NCBI GenBank assembly: GCA_031285165.1
Contig: JAITWR010000102.1
Span: 1 to 37,101, forward strand
DNA: 37,101 nt
Direction: 5' to 3'
Source of the DNA: Novosphingobium sp.
Lineage (GTDB): Bacteria > Pseudomonadota > Alphaproteobacteria > Sphingomonadales > Sphingomonadaceae
Every line of letters begins with the position of its first letter. Position 1 is the stretch's first letter. The notes beneath the pieces were generated by a model. It was not told the origin of the DNA. It saw only the letters and a list, made by a program, of their open reading frames with translations, and searched no databases. Below, in pieces: positions 8,664-16,034 of the stretch. Both the position numbers and the translations under genes were made by a program.

Positions 8664-10373
8664 ATGACGGGTTGGAACTATGTCGGCGGGGATTTGTCGA
8701 TCTCGCGCGGCATTCCGCTTGCCGATGAAGCGGGCATCGGCGCGCTGACTCTGGGCGGCTACCTGCGCGAAGTGACGCAGGCTTACGGCCCGCGCGAGGC
8801 GCTGGTCCTGCGCGAGGGCGACAAGGTCGTGCGCTGGACTTACGACGAGTTGTGGCAGCGCGCGATGGCAGTGGCCCGCGCGCTCGTCGCCTGCGGCGTG
8901 GGCAAGGGCACGCGCGTCGGCGTGCTCCAGACCAATCGCCCCGAATTCCTTGCTTCGCTGTTCGGCGCGGCTCTGGCGGGCGGCGTGGCGACGACGATCA
9001 GCACTTTCTACACCCCCACCGAGCTTGAGCAGGTGCTCCAGATGTCGGGCATCTCGGTGCTGCTGCTCGAACGCAGCGTGCTGAAGAAGGACTTCGCCGA
9101 CATCGTCACCGGCCTTGAGCCGGAAATCTCGACGGCGGCTCCGGGCGCGCTGGCTTCGCTCAAGTTCCCGTTCCTGCGCCATCTCGCCATGGTCGATAGT
9201 GATCGGGGGCAGGGCGCCATCGAGGGCTGGTCCACTTTTCTGGCGCGGGGCAATGACGTTGCACCCGAACTCGTCGCGGCGGCGAGTGCTGCGGTTGCGC
9301 CGGCCGATCCCGGCATTCTCAAGTTTTCCTCCGGCTCGACCGGCAAGGCCAAGGGCATCCTTTCCGCCCATCGCGGTGTCTGCCTGCAATTGTGGCGCTG
9401 GGCGCAGTGGTACGCGGTCGATCCGGCGATTCCGGTGCGGATGTGGTCGGCCAACGGCTTCTTCTGGTCGGGCAATTTCGCCATGGCGCTCGGCGGCACG
9501 CTGTCGCGCGGCGGATCGCTCGTGCTCCAGCGCTGGTTCGATGCCGAAGCGGCACTCAAGCTGATGGAAGTGGAGAAAGCCACGTTCCTCAACGCCTGGC
9601 CGCACCAGTGGGCTCAACTCGAAGCTGCGCCGAACTATGCGACCGCCGATCTTTCCGCGCTGCACTACATCGACGCCATGACCCCGATCGCGCGCCACCC
9701 GACGATTGCGACCACCTGGCGCGAGCCCGCGCAGGCCTATGGCAATACCGAGACTTTCACGCTGATCTCGGTCTATCCCTCGGGAACGCCCGACGCGGTC
9801 ACGGTGAACAGCCACGGCCTGCCCACGGCCGGCTCCACGCTCAAGATCGTCGCGCCGCTGACCGGCGAGACGATGCCGCTGGGCGAACGCGGCGAGATCG
9901 CGGTCAAGGGGCCGACGCTGATGCTCGGCTATGTCGGCATCCCGCTGGACCAGTCGCTCGATGACGAGGGCTTCCTGCGCACCGGCGACGGCGGCTGGAT
10001 CGATGCCGAAGGCAGGCTGTTCTGGGAAGGCCGGCTCAACGACATCATCAAGACTGGCGGCGCCAATGTCTCGCCGCTGGAAATCGACGCGGTCATCCGC
10101 GAGCATCCGGGCGTGAAGCTCTCGCAGACGGTCGGCGTGCCCGACGAACTGCTGGGCGAACTGGTGGTCGGCTGCATCGTGCCGCGTGAGGGCGCGGTGT
10201 TGAACGAGGACGAGATCAAGGGGTTCGCCCGGGAAAAGCTCGCCAGCTACAAGGTGCCGCGCCGCGTGCTGTTCTTCGCCGAGGCGGATCTCGAAACCAC
10301 CGGCAGTGCCAAGGTCAAGACCGCGGAACTGCGCAAGCTGGTGTCCGAACGGCTGGCGGGGGAAGCGGCATGA
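8664..10373 (+). CDS. AMP-dependent acyl-CoA synthetase/ligase
   Basis: KFSSGSTGKAKGILSAHRG, AYGNTETFT, RTGDGGWIDAEGRLFWEGRLNDIIKTGGANVSP, SYKVPRRV. Confidence 0.93.
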   Translation: MTGWNYVGGDLSISRGIPLADEAGIGALTLGGYLREVTQAYGPREALVLREGDKVVRWTYDELWQRAMAVARALVACGVGKGTRVGVLQTNRPEFLASLFGAALAGGVATTISTFYTPTELEQVLQMSGISVLLLERSVLKKDFADIVTGLEPEISTAAPGALASLKFPFLRHLAMVDSDRGQGAIEGWSTFLARGNDVAPELVAAASAAVAPADPGILKFSSGSTGKAKGILSAHRGVCLQLWRWAQWYAVDPAIPVRMWSANGFFWSGNFAMALGGTLSRGGSLVLQRWFDAEAALKLMEVEKATFLNAWPHQWAQLEAAPNYATADLSALHYIDAMTPIARHPTIATTWREPAQAYGNTETFTLISVYPSGTPDAVTVNSHGLPTAGSTLKIVAPLTGETMPLGERGEIAVKGPTLMLGYVGIPLDQSLDDEGFLRTGDGGWIDAEGRLFWEGRLNDIIKTGGANVSPLEIDAVIREHPGVKLSQTVGVPDELLGELVVGCIVPREGAVLNEDEIKGFAREKLASYKVPRRVLFFAEADLETTGSAKVKTAELRKLVSERLAGEAA

Positions 10374-10789
10374 TGCCGGGCGGTGCCGACTTCGCCGACT
10401 GGCTGGCGATCGCCAATCTCAAGGCCGCCTATTGCCGGCTGCTCGACACGAAGGACTGGGAAGGCTGGAGCCGGCTGTTTACCGAGGACTTCGTGCAGGA
10501 TGTCTCTCCCGGCGGCGGCGGCGTGTACCACGGGCGCGAGGCGGCCGTGGCGGCGACCCGCGCCTCGATCGAGACTGCCAGGACCGCGCATCAGGTCCAT
10601 TTCCCCGAGATCACGATCGCAGGGGACGAAGCGCGGGCGATCTGGCCTTTGCAGGACCGGCTGATCTGGGAAGACGGCCGCTCGCTCACCGCCTACGGCC
10701 ACTATCACGAACGCTACGTCCGCACCGCCGCCGGCTGGCGCATCGCCGAACAGAAGCTGACGCGGCTGCTGATGGATTTCGACAGATAA
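10370..10789 (+). CDS. NTF2-like / SnoaL-like family protein
   Basis: FADWLAIANLKAAYCRLLDTKDWEGWSRLFTEDFVQDV...HYHERYVRTAAGWRIAEQKLTR; ATGA overlap with upstream ligase. Confidence 0.85.
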   Translation: MMPGGADFADWLAIANLKAAYCRLLDTKDWEGWSRLFTEDFVQDVSPGGGGVYHGREAAVAATRASIETARTAHQVHFPEITIAGDEARAIWPLQDRLIWEDGRSLTAYGHYHERYVRTAAGWRIAEQKLTRLLMDFDR

Positions 10790-10819
10790 AGCCTGCCGGC
10801 CTGCCCGATTGCCCTCGTC

Positions 10820-11569
10820 TCAGCCGGCCGTGCGGGTGTCGGCTATGACCAGTTCCATCAGCCGCGCTGCGGGTTGCAGGTAATAGTCCGGGTCGCGGCG
10901 GCGGGCTTCGCCGAACAGGCCGATCAGGATGGAATCTGTGGCGACGGTCACGGTGCGTTCGATGCCCGTCATCAGCACGGTCGCCACGCCGCGCAGCGGT
11001 GCCTGCATGTCGTCGCCCTCGCCGTCCATCTGCGCGACGAACAGCCCGATCAGCGGCTCGGTCGATCGCACGCGATGGATCAGCATCCGCTCGTCACCGC
11101 TGTCGGCCATGGCATTGCGCAAGTGGAGCAGCCGCGAATGCCTTGCCCAGAATCCGTGATAGGCATTGATGAAAGCATGACAGCGATGCCTCAGCTCTGC
11201 ATCGGGCCAGCGCTCGCGCAGGATGGCGAGATAGCTTTCCTCCGCCGTGGCCATCACCGGATCGAGCACTGCCAGCAACACTTCGGTAAGATCGCCGAAG
11301 TAGTTGTAAAGCGAAGTCATGCCGAGCGAGGCCCGGCGGGCAATGGCGCTCATCGAGATCGGCGCATCCGCGGGATCGGCCAGCAGCGCGGCGCAGGCGG
11401 TCAGGATGCGGTCACGCGTTCCCCTGCCCTTGCGGCCGAGCCGTTGGCCGTTGAGGTTGTGGCTGACCCGGCCAGTTGTGCCGATCGTCGCGCCGGCCGC
11501 AGCGCCATGCGGTTCGGCGGTGCGATCGGCCTTCCTGCTGCCCGCCGCCATTACCCCCGTTCTTCCCAT
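10820..11569 (-). CDS. TetR family transcriptional regulator
   Basis: RDRILTACAALLADPADAPISMSAIARRASLGMTSLYNYFGDLTEVLLAV HTH; start uncertain (11569 or 11551). Confidence 0.8.
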   Translation of the reverse strand: MGRTGVMAAGSRKADRTAEPHGAAAGATIGTTGRVSHNLNGQRLGRKGRGTRDRILTACAALLADPADAPISMSAIARRASLGMTSLYNYFGDLTEVLLAVLDPVMATAEESYLAILRERWPDAELRHRCHAFINAYHGFWARHSRLLHLRNAMADSGDERMLIHRVRSTEPLIGLFVAQMDGEGDDMQAPLRGVATVLMTGIERTVTVATDSILIGLFGEARRRDPDYYLQPAARLMELVIADTRTAG

Positions 11570-11577
11570 GCCCCTGC

Positions 11578-13047
11578 CTATGCGCCTGCGGGATAGGCGA
11601 TCATCTTGGTTTCGAGAAATTCCTCGATCCCCTCGACCCCCCATTCACGGCCGATGCCGCTGGCCTTGTAGCCGCCGAACGGGATATCGCCGGCGATGCA
11701 CATGCCGTTGTTGACGCCCACCGAGCCGGTGCGGATGCGCCGGGCGATTTTCATCGCGCGGTCGAAACTACCCGAAACGCCGCCCGAAAGGCCATAGGCG
11801 CTTTCATTGGCGATGCGGATCGCGTCCTCGTCGTCCTTGTAGGGGATGACCACCAGAACCGGGCCGAAAATCTCCTCCTGGGCGATGCGCATGTCGTTCC
11901 TCACGTCGACGAAGACGGTCGGCTCGACGAAATAGCCGCTGCCCTTGTCGGGCCGCGCCCTGCCGCCGTACAGCAGCGTCGCCCCTTCGTCCTGGCCGAT
12001 CTGGATATAGCCCAGCACACGCTCCATCTGCCGCTTGTTGATCACCGGCCCCATCAGGTGCGCGGGATTGGCCGGATCGCCCCAATTGTCGCCCAGCCCC
12101 TCATAGCCCTGCTTGAGAATGGCTCTGGCTTCCTCATAGCGGCTTTCCGGTACCAGCAGGCGCGATTGCACGGCGCAGCCCTGGCCTGCGTGGAAAATCA
12201 GCATCGTGGTCAGCACGTCCATGGCGAAGTTCGGCGCATCGTCGAGCACGATCTTGGCCGACTTGCCGCCGAGTTCGAGGAACACGCGCTTCAGCGTCGG
12301 CGCGCCCTGTTCCATGATGCGCTTGCCCACGGCGGTCGAGCCGGTGAACGAGACGAGATCGACGCGCGGATCCTTGACCAGCATCTCGCCCGCTTCGGCC
12401 GGGTTCTGGCCGAACACGACATTGATGACGCCATCGGGGAAGCCGGCTTCCCTGGCAAGCTCGCCGAAAATGGCGCCGGCGCCGGGGGTGTCGGGCGCCG
12501 GCTTCAGAATCACGGTGCAGCCGGCGAGCAGCGCCGCGACGACCTTGCCGATATTGACATAGAGCGGGACGTTCCACGGAGTGATCGCGGCGACGACGCC
12601 GACCGGCTCGTAAACGGCGATGCGGTGGCTTTCGTAACCATAGCCGAACTTGTTGCCATAGTCCTTTTCCCACTGCACCCGGTCGAACACCTCAAGGTAA
12701 TCGTCCCAGCCCTGCAAGGCCAGGGCGACATGGGCCTTGTCGATCGCGCCCATGGCGGCGCCGGCTTCGTGGATGGCCAGCTCGGCCAGGCGCGGGCGGG
12801 CGGCTTCGAACAGCTCGCGGTATTTCCTGACCAGCGCGAGGCGCTTTTCCCGGTTGGTCGACCAGTCGGTCTCGTCGAAGGCGCGGCGCGCGGCGGCGAT
12901 CGCCGCCTCGACATCGCCGGCAGTGGCATCGGCGGCCTTGCCGACCGGCTCGCCGGTCCAGGGGCTGATGACATCGTAGGTGCGGCCGCCGGCGGCATCG
13001 CGCAACTGGCCGTCGATGAAAAGCTTGGCTTCGGGAAGTGTCGTCAT
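11578..13047 (-). CDS. NAD(P)-dependent aldehyde dehydrogenase
   Basis: ITPWNVPLYVNIGKVVAALLAGCTVILKPAPDTP, FTGSTAVGKRIM, LELGGKSAKIV, GQGCAVQSRL (catalytic Cys), EEIFGPVLVVIPY. Confidence 0.95.
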   Translation of the reverse strand: MTTLPEAKLFIDGQLRDAAGGRTYDVISPWTGEPVGKAADATAGDVEAAIAAARRAFDETDWSTNREKRLALVRKYRELFEAARPRLAELAIHEAGAAMGAIDKAHVALALQGWDDYLEVFDRVQWEKDYGNKFGYGYESHRIAVYEPVGVVAAITPWNVPLYVNIGKVVAALLAGCTVILKPAPDTPGAGAIFGELAREAGFPDGVINVVFGQNPAEAGEMLVKDPRVDLVSFTGSTAVGKRIMEQGAPTLKRVFLELGGKSAKIVLDDAPNFAMDVLTTMLIFHAGQGCAVQSRLLVPESRYEEARAILKQGYEGLGDNWGDPANPAHLMGPVINKRQMERVLGYIQIGQDEGATLLYGGRARPDKGSGYFVEPTVFVDVRNDMRIAQEEIFGPVLVVIPYKDDEDAIRIANESAYGLSGGVSGSFDRAMKIARRIRTGSVGVNNGMCIAGDIPFGGYKASGIGREWGVEGIEEFLETKMIAYPAGA

Positions 13048-13104
13048 TGTCCTGGTTTCCTGACTGGAATGCCTGATGAAATGATTGCGGGGGCCGGGCC
13101 GCGA

Positions 13105-13842
13105 TTACGGGTGGCGTGCCTCGATCGAGGCGTGCGTGACCCGCACGTCGGGCGGCAGGTCGATCAGTGCGCGGAACACGCCGGTCACAGAATCGACCCG
13201 GCTGATCGGGCGGCTGCGGAAATCGATGCCCACTGCGGCGCAAAGCCCGGCGAAGCGCATCGCCGCCTCGGGATCCCAGGCGTTGACCTCCTTGCCTTCC
13301 TCGTACATCGGCCCGGCGCGCACGGTGGAAACGCGGATGCCGGCCGGCTCCAGTTCCCTGGAAAGCGATTCGGTGAACCGCTCGAGCCCGGTCTTGGTGC
13401 TGGCGTAGAGCGAGAGCATCGGGAATTCGAGCGCGACCGCCTCGCTGGTGACATTGATGATCGCGCCGCCCTTTGCCATCATCGGAATGGCCGCGCGGCT
13501 GGTGAAGATCGGCCCGGCGAAATTGGTGTTCATGATCTTGAGGATCTGGTCGTCGGTGGCATCGGCGACCATGAACGGCTCGTAAATCGCGGCATTGTTG
13601 ATCAGCACGTCGATTCCGGGCAGGCGCTCGGCGATCCGCGCGAAAGCGGCGCGCACCGAATCGGGCTGGCCGACATCGCATTCGATCGCAAAATGCGGCT
13701 CGCCCAGTTCCTCGGCCAGCGCCTGCACTTTGGCATAGGTCCGGCCAAGCAGCACGACCGTCTCGCCCTCGCGCGCGAAGCGCCGCGCAAGCGCCCGTCC
13801 CAATCCGATCCCCGCGCCGGTAATGACTATCGCCTTGCCCAC
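13105..13842 (-). CDS. SDR family NAD(P)-dependent oxidoreductase
   Basis: ITGAGIGLGRALARRFA, NNAA, SLYASTKTGLE motifs. Confidence 0.9.
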   Translation of the reverse strand: MGKAIVITGAGIGLGRALARRFAREGETVVLLGRTYAKVQALAEELGEPHFAIECDVGQPDSVRAAFARIAERLPGIDVLINNAAIYEPFMVADATDDQILKIMNTNFAGPIFTSRAAIPMMAKGGAIINVTSEAVALEFPMLSLYASTKTGLERFTESLSRELEPAGIRVSTVRAGPMYEEGKEVNAWDPEAAMRFAGLCAAVGIDFRSRPISRVDSVTGVFRALIDLPPDVRVTHASIEARHP

Positions 13843-13950
13843 AGTTCAACCCATCCATGACAAACAGGATCGCACGGTTCCCAAAATCCGGCGCCGACGA
13901 CAAGGGAAATCGCGCAACGCTATGGCGATGGTTGCGCCTCCCGCCGTCCC

Positions 13951-14400
13951 TCAGCCGCCGGTGGGGGCCGTATCGAGCGCCTGGCGGCGCGAAAGGTTGC
14001 CGCGCATGCGCGCAAGAACTGCCATCGTCACCGCGCGATCCTCCTCGCTCACCCCTTCGAGCGCCATCTCGTAAGTCTCCAGCGCGAAAGGGTGCAGCCC
14101 GTCGAGCAGCGTTTGCCCTTTCCCGGTCAGGAACAGGCGCCAGGCGCGGCGGTCGGCCGGGTCGGGCCGGCGCTCGACCAGTTGCGCGTCCTGTAGCCGG
14201 TCGATCATCCGGCCGAGCGTGATCGGCTCCACCTCGAGCAGTTCGGCGAGGCCGCCCTGGTTGATGCCGCCGTTGAAACTGAGCAGGCTCAACACCAGCC
14301 ATTGCGGCCGGGTCGCGCCGATGCCGCGGGCACGCTCGTCGAAGCGGCGTCGCAAGAGGCGTGACACCTGGGCCAGCATTGTGCCAATATTCTCGTCCAT
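13951..14400 (-). CDS. MarR family transcriptional regulator
   Basis: IGATRPQWLVLSLLSFNGGINQGGLAELLEVEPITLGRMIDRLQDAQLVERRPDPADRRAWRLFLTGKG winged HTH. Confidence 0.9.
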   Translation of the reverse strand: MDENIGTMLAQVSRLLRRRFDERARGIGATRPQWLVLSLLSFNGGINQGGLAELLEVEPITLGRMIDRLQDAQLVERRPDPADRRAWRLFLTGKGQTLLDGLHPFALETYEMALEGVSEEDRAVTMAVLARMRGNLSRRQALDTAPTGG

Positions 14401-14421
14401 GGCTGCGAGATAATAGCAAGG

Positions 14422-14447
14422 CTTATTATAATCCAGCCTTATTCTAA
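14422..14447. promoter_or_regulatory. AT-rich divergent marR/cupin intergenic region with two direct repeats CTTATT(A/C)TAA
   Basis: CTTATTATAA at 14422-14431 and CTTATTCTAA at 14438-14447, 16-bp pitch, between divergent genes. Confidence 0.45.
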
Positions 14448-14470
14448 GCTGGTTGACCTTTTCGGCGCTG

Positions 14471-14530
14471 AAGGACGGCTATGGGAAGGACGGCTATGGG
14501 AAGGACGGTAATGGGGAGAACGGCAATGGC
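14471..14530 (+). repeat. Four tandem 15-bp units (first two identical), each with an in-frame ATG
   Basis: aaggacggctatggg aaggacggctatggg aaggacggtaatggg gagaacggcaatggc. Confidence 0.95.
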
Positions 14531-15047
14531 AGCAGGCGACGCACCGGGCTTCGAGATCTTCCGCGCCCGCGACGCGCAGGACTATGCCGCGGGCGGCCCG
14601 ATGGAAACCGCGCCGATGACCGCGGCCGAGGCCGCCGGCATGGCCGGCCTGATGCAGCACGGGATGATGGACGGCGGCGCCGTCAAGCTGCTCTACGCGC
14701 GCCCCGGCATGAGCCTGACCTATTGCTGGTTCAAAAGCGGCTATCCCCTGCCCCGCCACAGCCACAGCGCCGACTGCCTCTATTTCATCGTCTCGGGCAG
14801 TCTCAGGATCGGCACCGAGGAACTCGGTCCCGGCGACGGCTTCTTTCTCGGCACCGACGTACCCTACAGCTACGTGCCGGGCGAGAACGGAGTCGAGGTG
14901 ATGGAATTCCGCACTTCGGACAAATTCGATTTCAAGGCGCTGGCGAACAACCGCGCCTATTGGGACAAGGCCCTGGCCAACCTGCTGGCCGCCAAAGTAA
15001 AATGGCCGGAGGAAACCGCGCCACCTTCAGGAATGCAAATAGCCTGA
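14481..15047 (+). CDS. Cupin domain-containing protein
   Basis: MSLTYCWFKSGYPLPRHSHSADCLYFIVSGSLRIGTEELGPGDGFFLGTDVPYSYVPGENGVEVMEFR; start could be 14481, 14496, 14511 or 14526. Confidence 0.85.
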   Translation: MGRTAMGRTVMGRTAMAAGDAPGFEIFRARDAQDYAAGGPMETAPMTAAEAAGMAGLMQHGMMDGGAVKLLYARPGMSLTYCWFKSGYPLPRHSHSADCLYFIVSGSLRIGTEELGPGDGFFLGTDVPYSYVPGENGVEVMEFRTSDKFDFKALANNRAYWDKALANLLAAKVKWPEETAPPSGMQIA

Positions 15048-15082
15048 TCGCCCCGTTTATCCCCCATCGGGGGAGGAGCAGC

Positions 15083-15120
15083 ATGTTGGAAAATGTTTCA
15101 TGTGGAACATTTTCCAACAT
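15083..15120. other. Perfect 15-bp inverted repeat (8-nt spacer) between convergent genes, with parS-like centre TGTTTCATGTGGAACA (15094-15109)
   Basis: atgttggaaaatgtt-tcatgtgg-aacattttccaacat. Confidence 0.7.
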
Positions 15121-15146
15121 TCAGGCAGGCGCTGCCCCCCTGTCGG

Positions 15147-15965
15147 CTATTTCCCCTTGCCGCCCACGCCTTTGAGGTATTCCTCCATGCCCTTGAGGTA
15201 GCTGGGATTGAGCATGAGGCCCGAATTGCCCATGCGCTCGATATGGCGGCCGGCGTCGCGGCCGACTTCGGCGCACAGTTCGATCGCCACTTTCGCCGCG
15301 CCCATCTGCTCGCCGTTCTGTTTGGCGAGGTGGCGGCAGAAGTCCATGACTTCGGCCTCGAACGTCTCGTCGGGGAACACCTGGTGGACCAGGCCCATGG
15401 TGAAAGCCATGTCGGCGCTGGCCTGCTTGTTAGCCATGACCAGCCAGCGCGCCCAGTGCGGGCCGCAGACGCGGGTGAGGCGGCTGACGCCGTTTGATGC
15501 CGGCAGCACGCCGAACAGCCCTTCGGGGAAAGCATAGCCCGCGCTTTTCGCGGCCAGGCGGAAATCGCAGGACAGGCTCATTTCCAGCCCGCCGCCGACG
15601 CACATGGCATGGTGGGCGATGACGAAGGGCTTTTCGATATGCTCCATCTCGTCCCACAACTGCTGCATGTTGTTGAGATTGAGACGGTGGTTCTCGCGGA
15701 TCGCCCGCGCGCTCTGCACCCCGCTCACCGACGGCGAGACGACGCGCTGGCCGCCGGCCTTGAGATCCGCGCCGGCGCTGAAATAGCGCCCGGTGGCGCG
15801 GATCAGCATGACCTTGAGCGCGTCGCTGTCGCGAAAGTGCAGCACTGCCTCGGTCAAGAGGTCCATCATCTGCCGCGATATGGCGTTGAGTTTTTCGGGC
15901 CGGTTCAGCGTGGCGATCAGGATGCCGTCGCTTTCCTCGGTCAGCAGGTGGGGGGCATCGGACAT
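15147..15965 (-). CDS. Enoyl-CoA hydratase/isomerase (crotonase) family protein
   Basis: LNRPEKLNAISRQMMDLL, RYFSAGADLKAGG, HHAMCVGGGLEMSLSCDFRLAAKSAGYAFPEGLFGVLPASNG. Confidence 0.92.
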   Translation of the reverse strand: MSDAPHLLTEESDGILIATLNRPEKLNAISRQMMDLLTEAVLHFRDSDALKVMLIRATGRYFSAGADLKAGGQRVVSPSVSGVQSARAIRENHRLNLNNMQQLWDEMEHIEKPFVIAHHAMCVGGGLEMSLSCDFRLAAKSAGYAFPEGLFGVLPASNGVSRLTRVCGPHWARWLVMANKQASADMAFTMGLVHQVFPDETFEAEVMDFCRHLAKQNGEQMGAAKVAIELCAEVGRDAGRHIERMGNSGLMLNPSYLKGMEEYLKGVGGKGK

Positions 15966-16034
15966 TTGCATACTCCCATGAATTTTCCGTCGTCTGTCAT
16001 GCGCGGCCATAAGGCCCCGGTGAGCCGCCGCTCC

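Noticed and set aside
8505-10106. 533-aa - strand ORF
   Set aside because: Antisense to the acyl-CoA synthetase with full motifs on the + strand; shadow ORF.
11476-13860. 794-aa + strand ORF
   Set aside because: Antisense to clear aldehyde dehydrogenase and SDR genes; shadow ORF.
12692-14419. 575-aa - strand ORF
   Set aside because: Overlaps aldehyde dehydrogenase, SDR and MarR genes in another frame; no family motifs.
15093-15497. ORF beginning MFHVEHFPTF
   Set aside because: The MFHVEH start is simply the parS-like palindrome translated; the rest is antisense to a crotonase gene.
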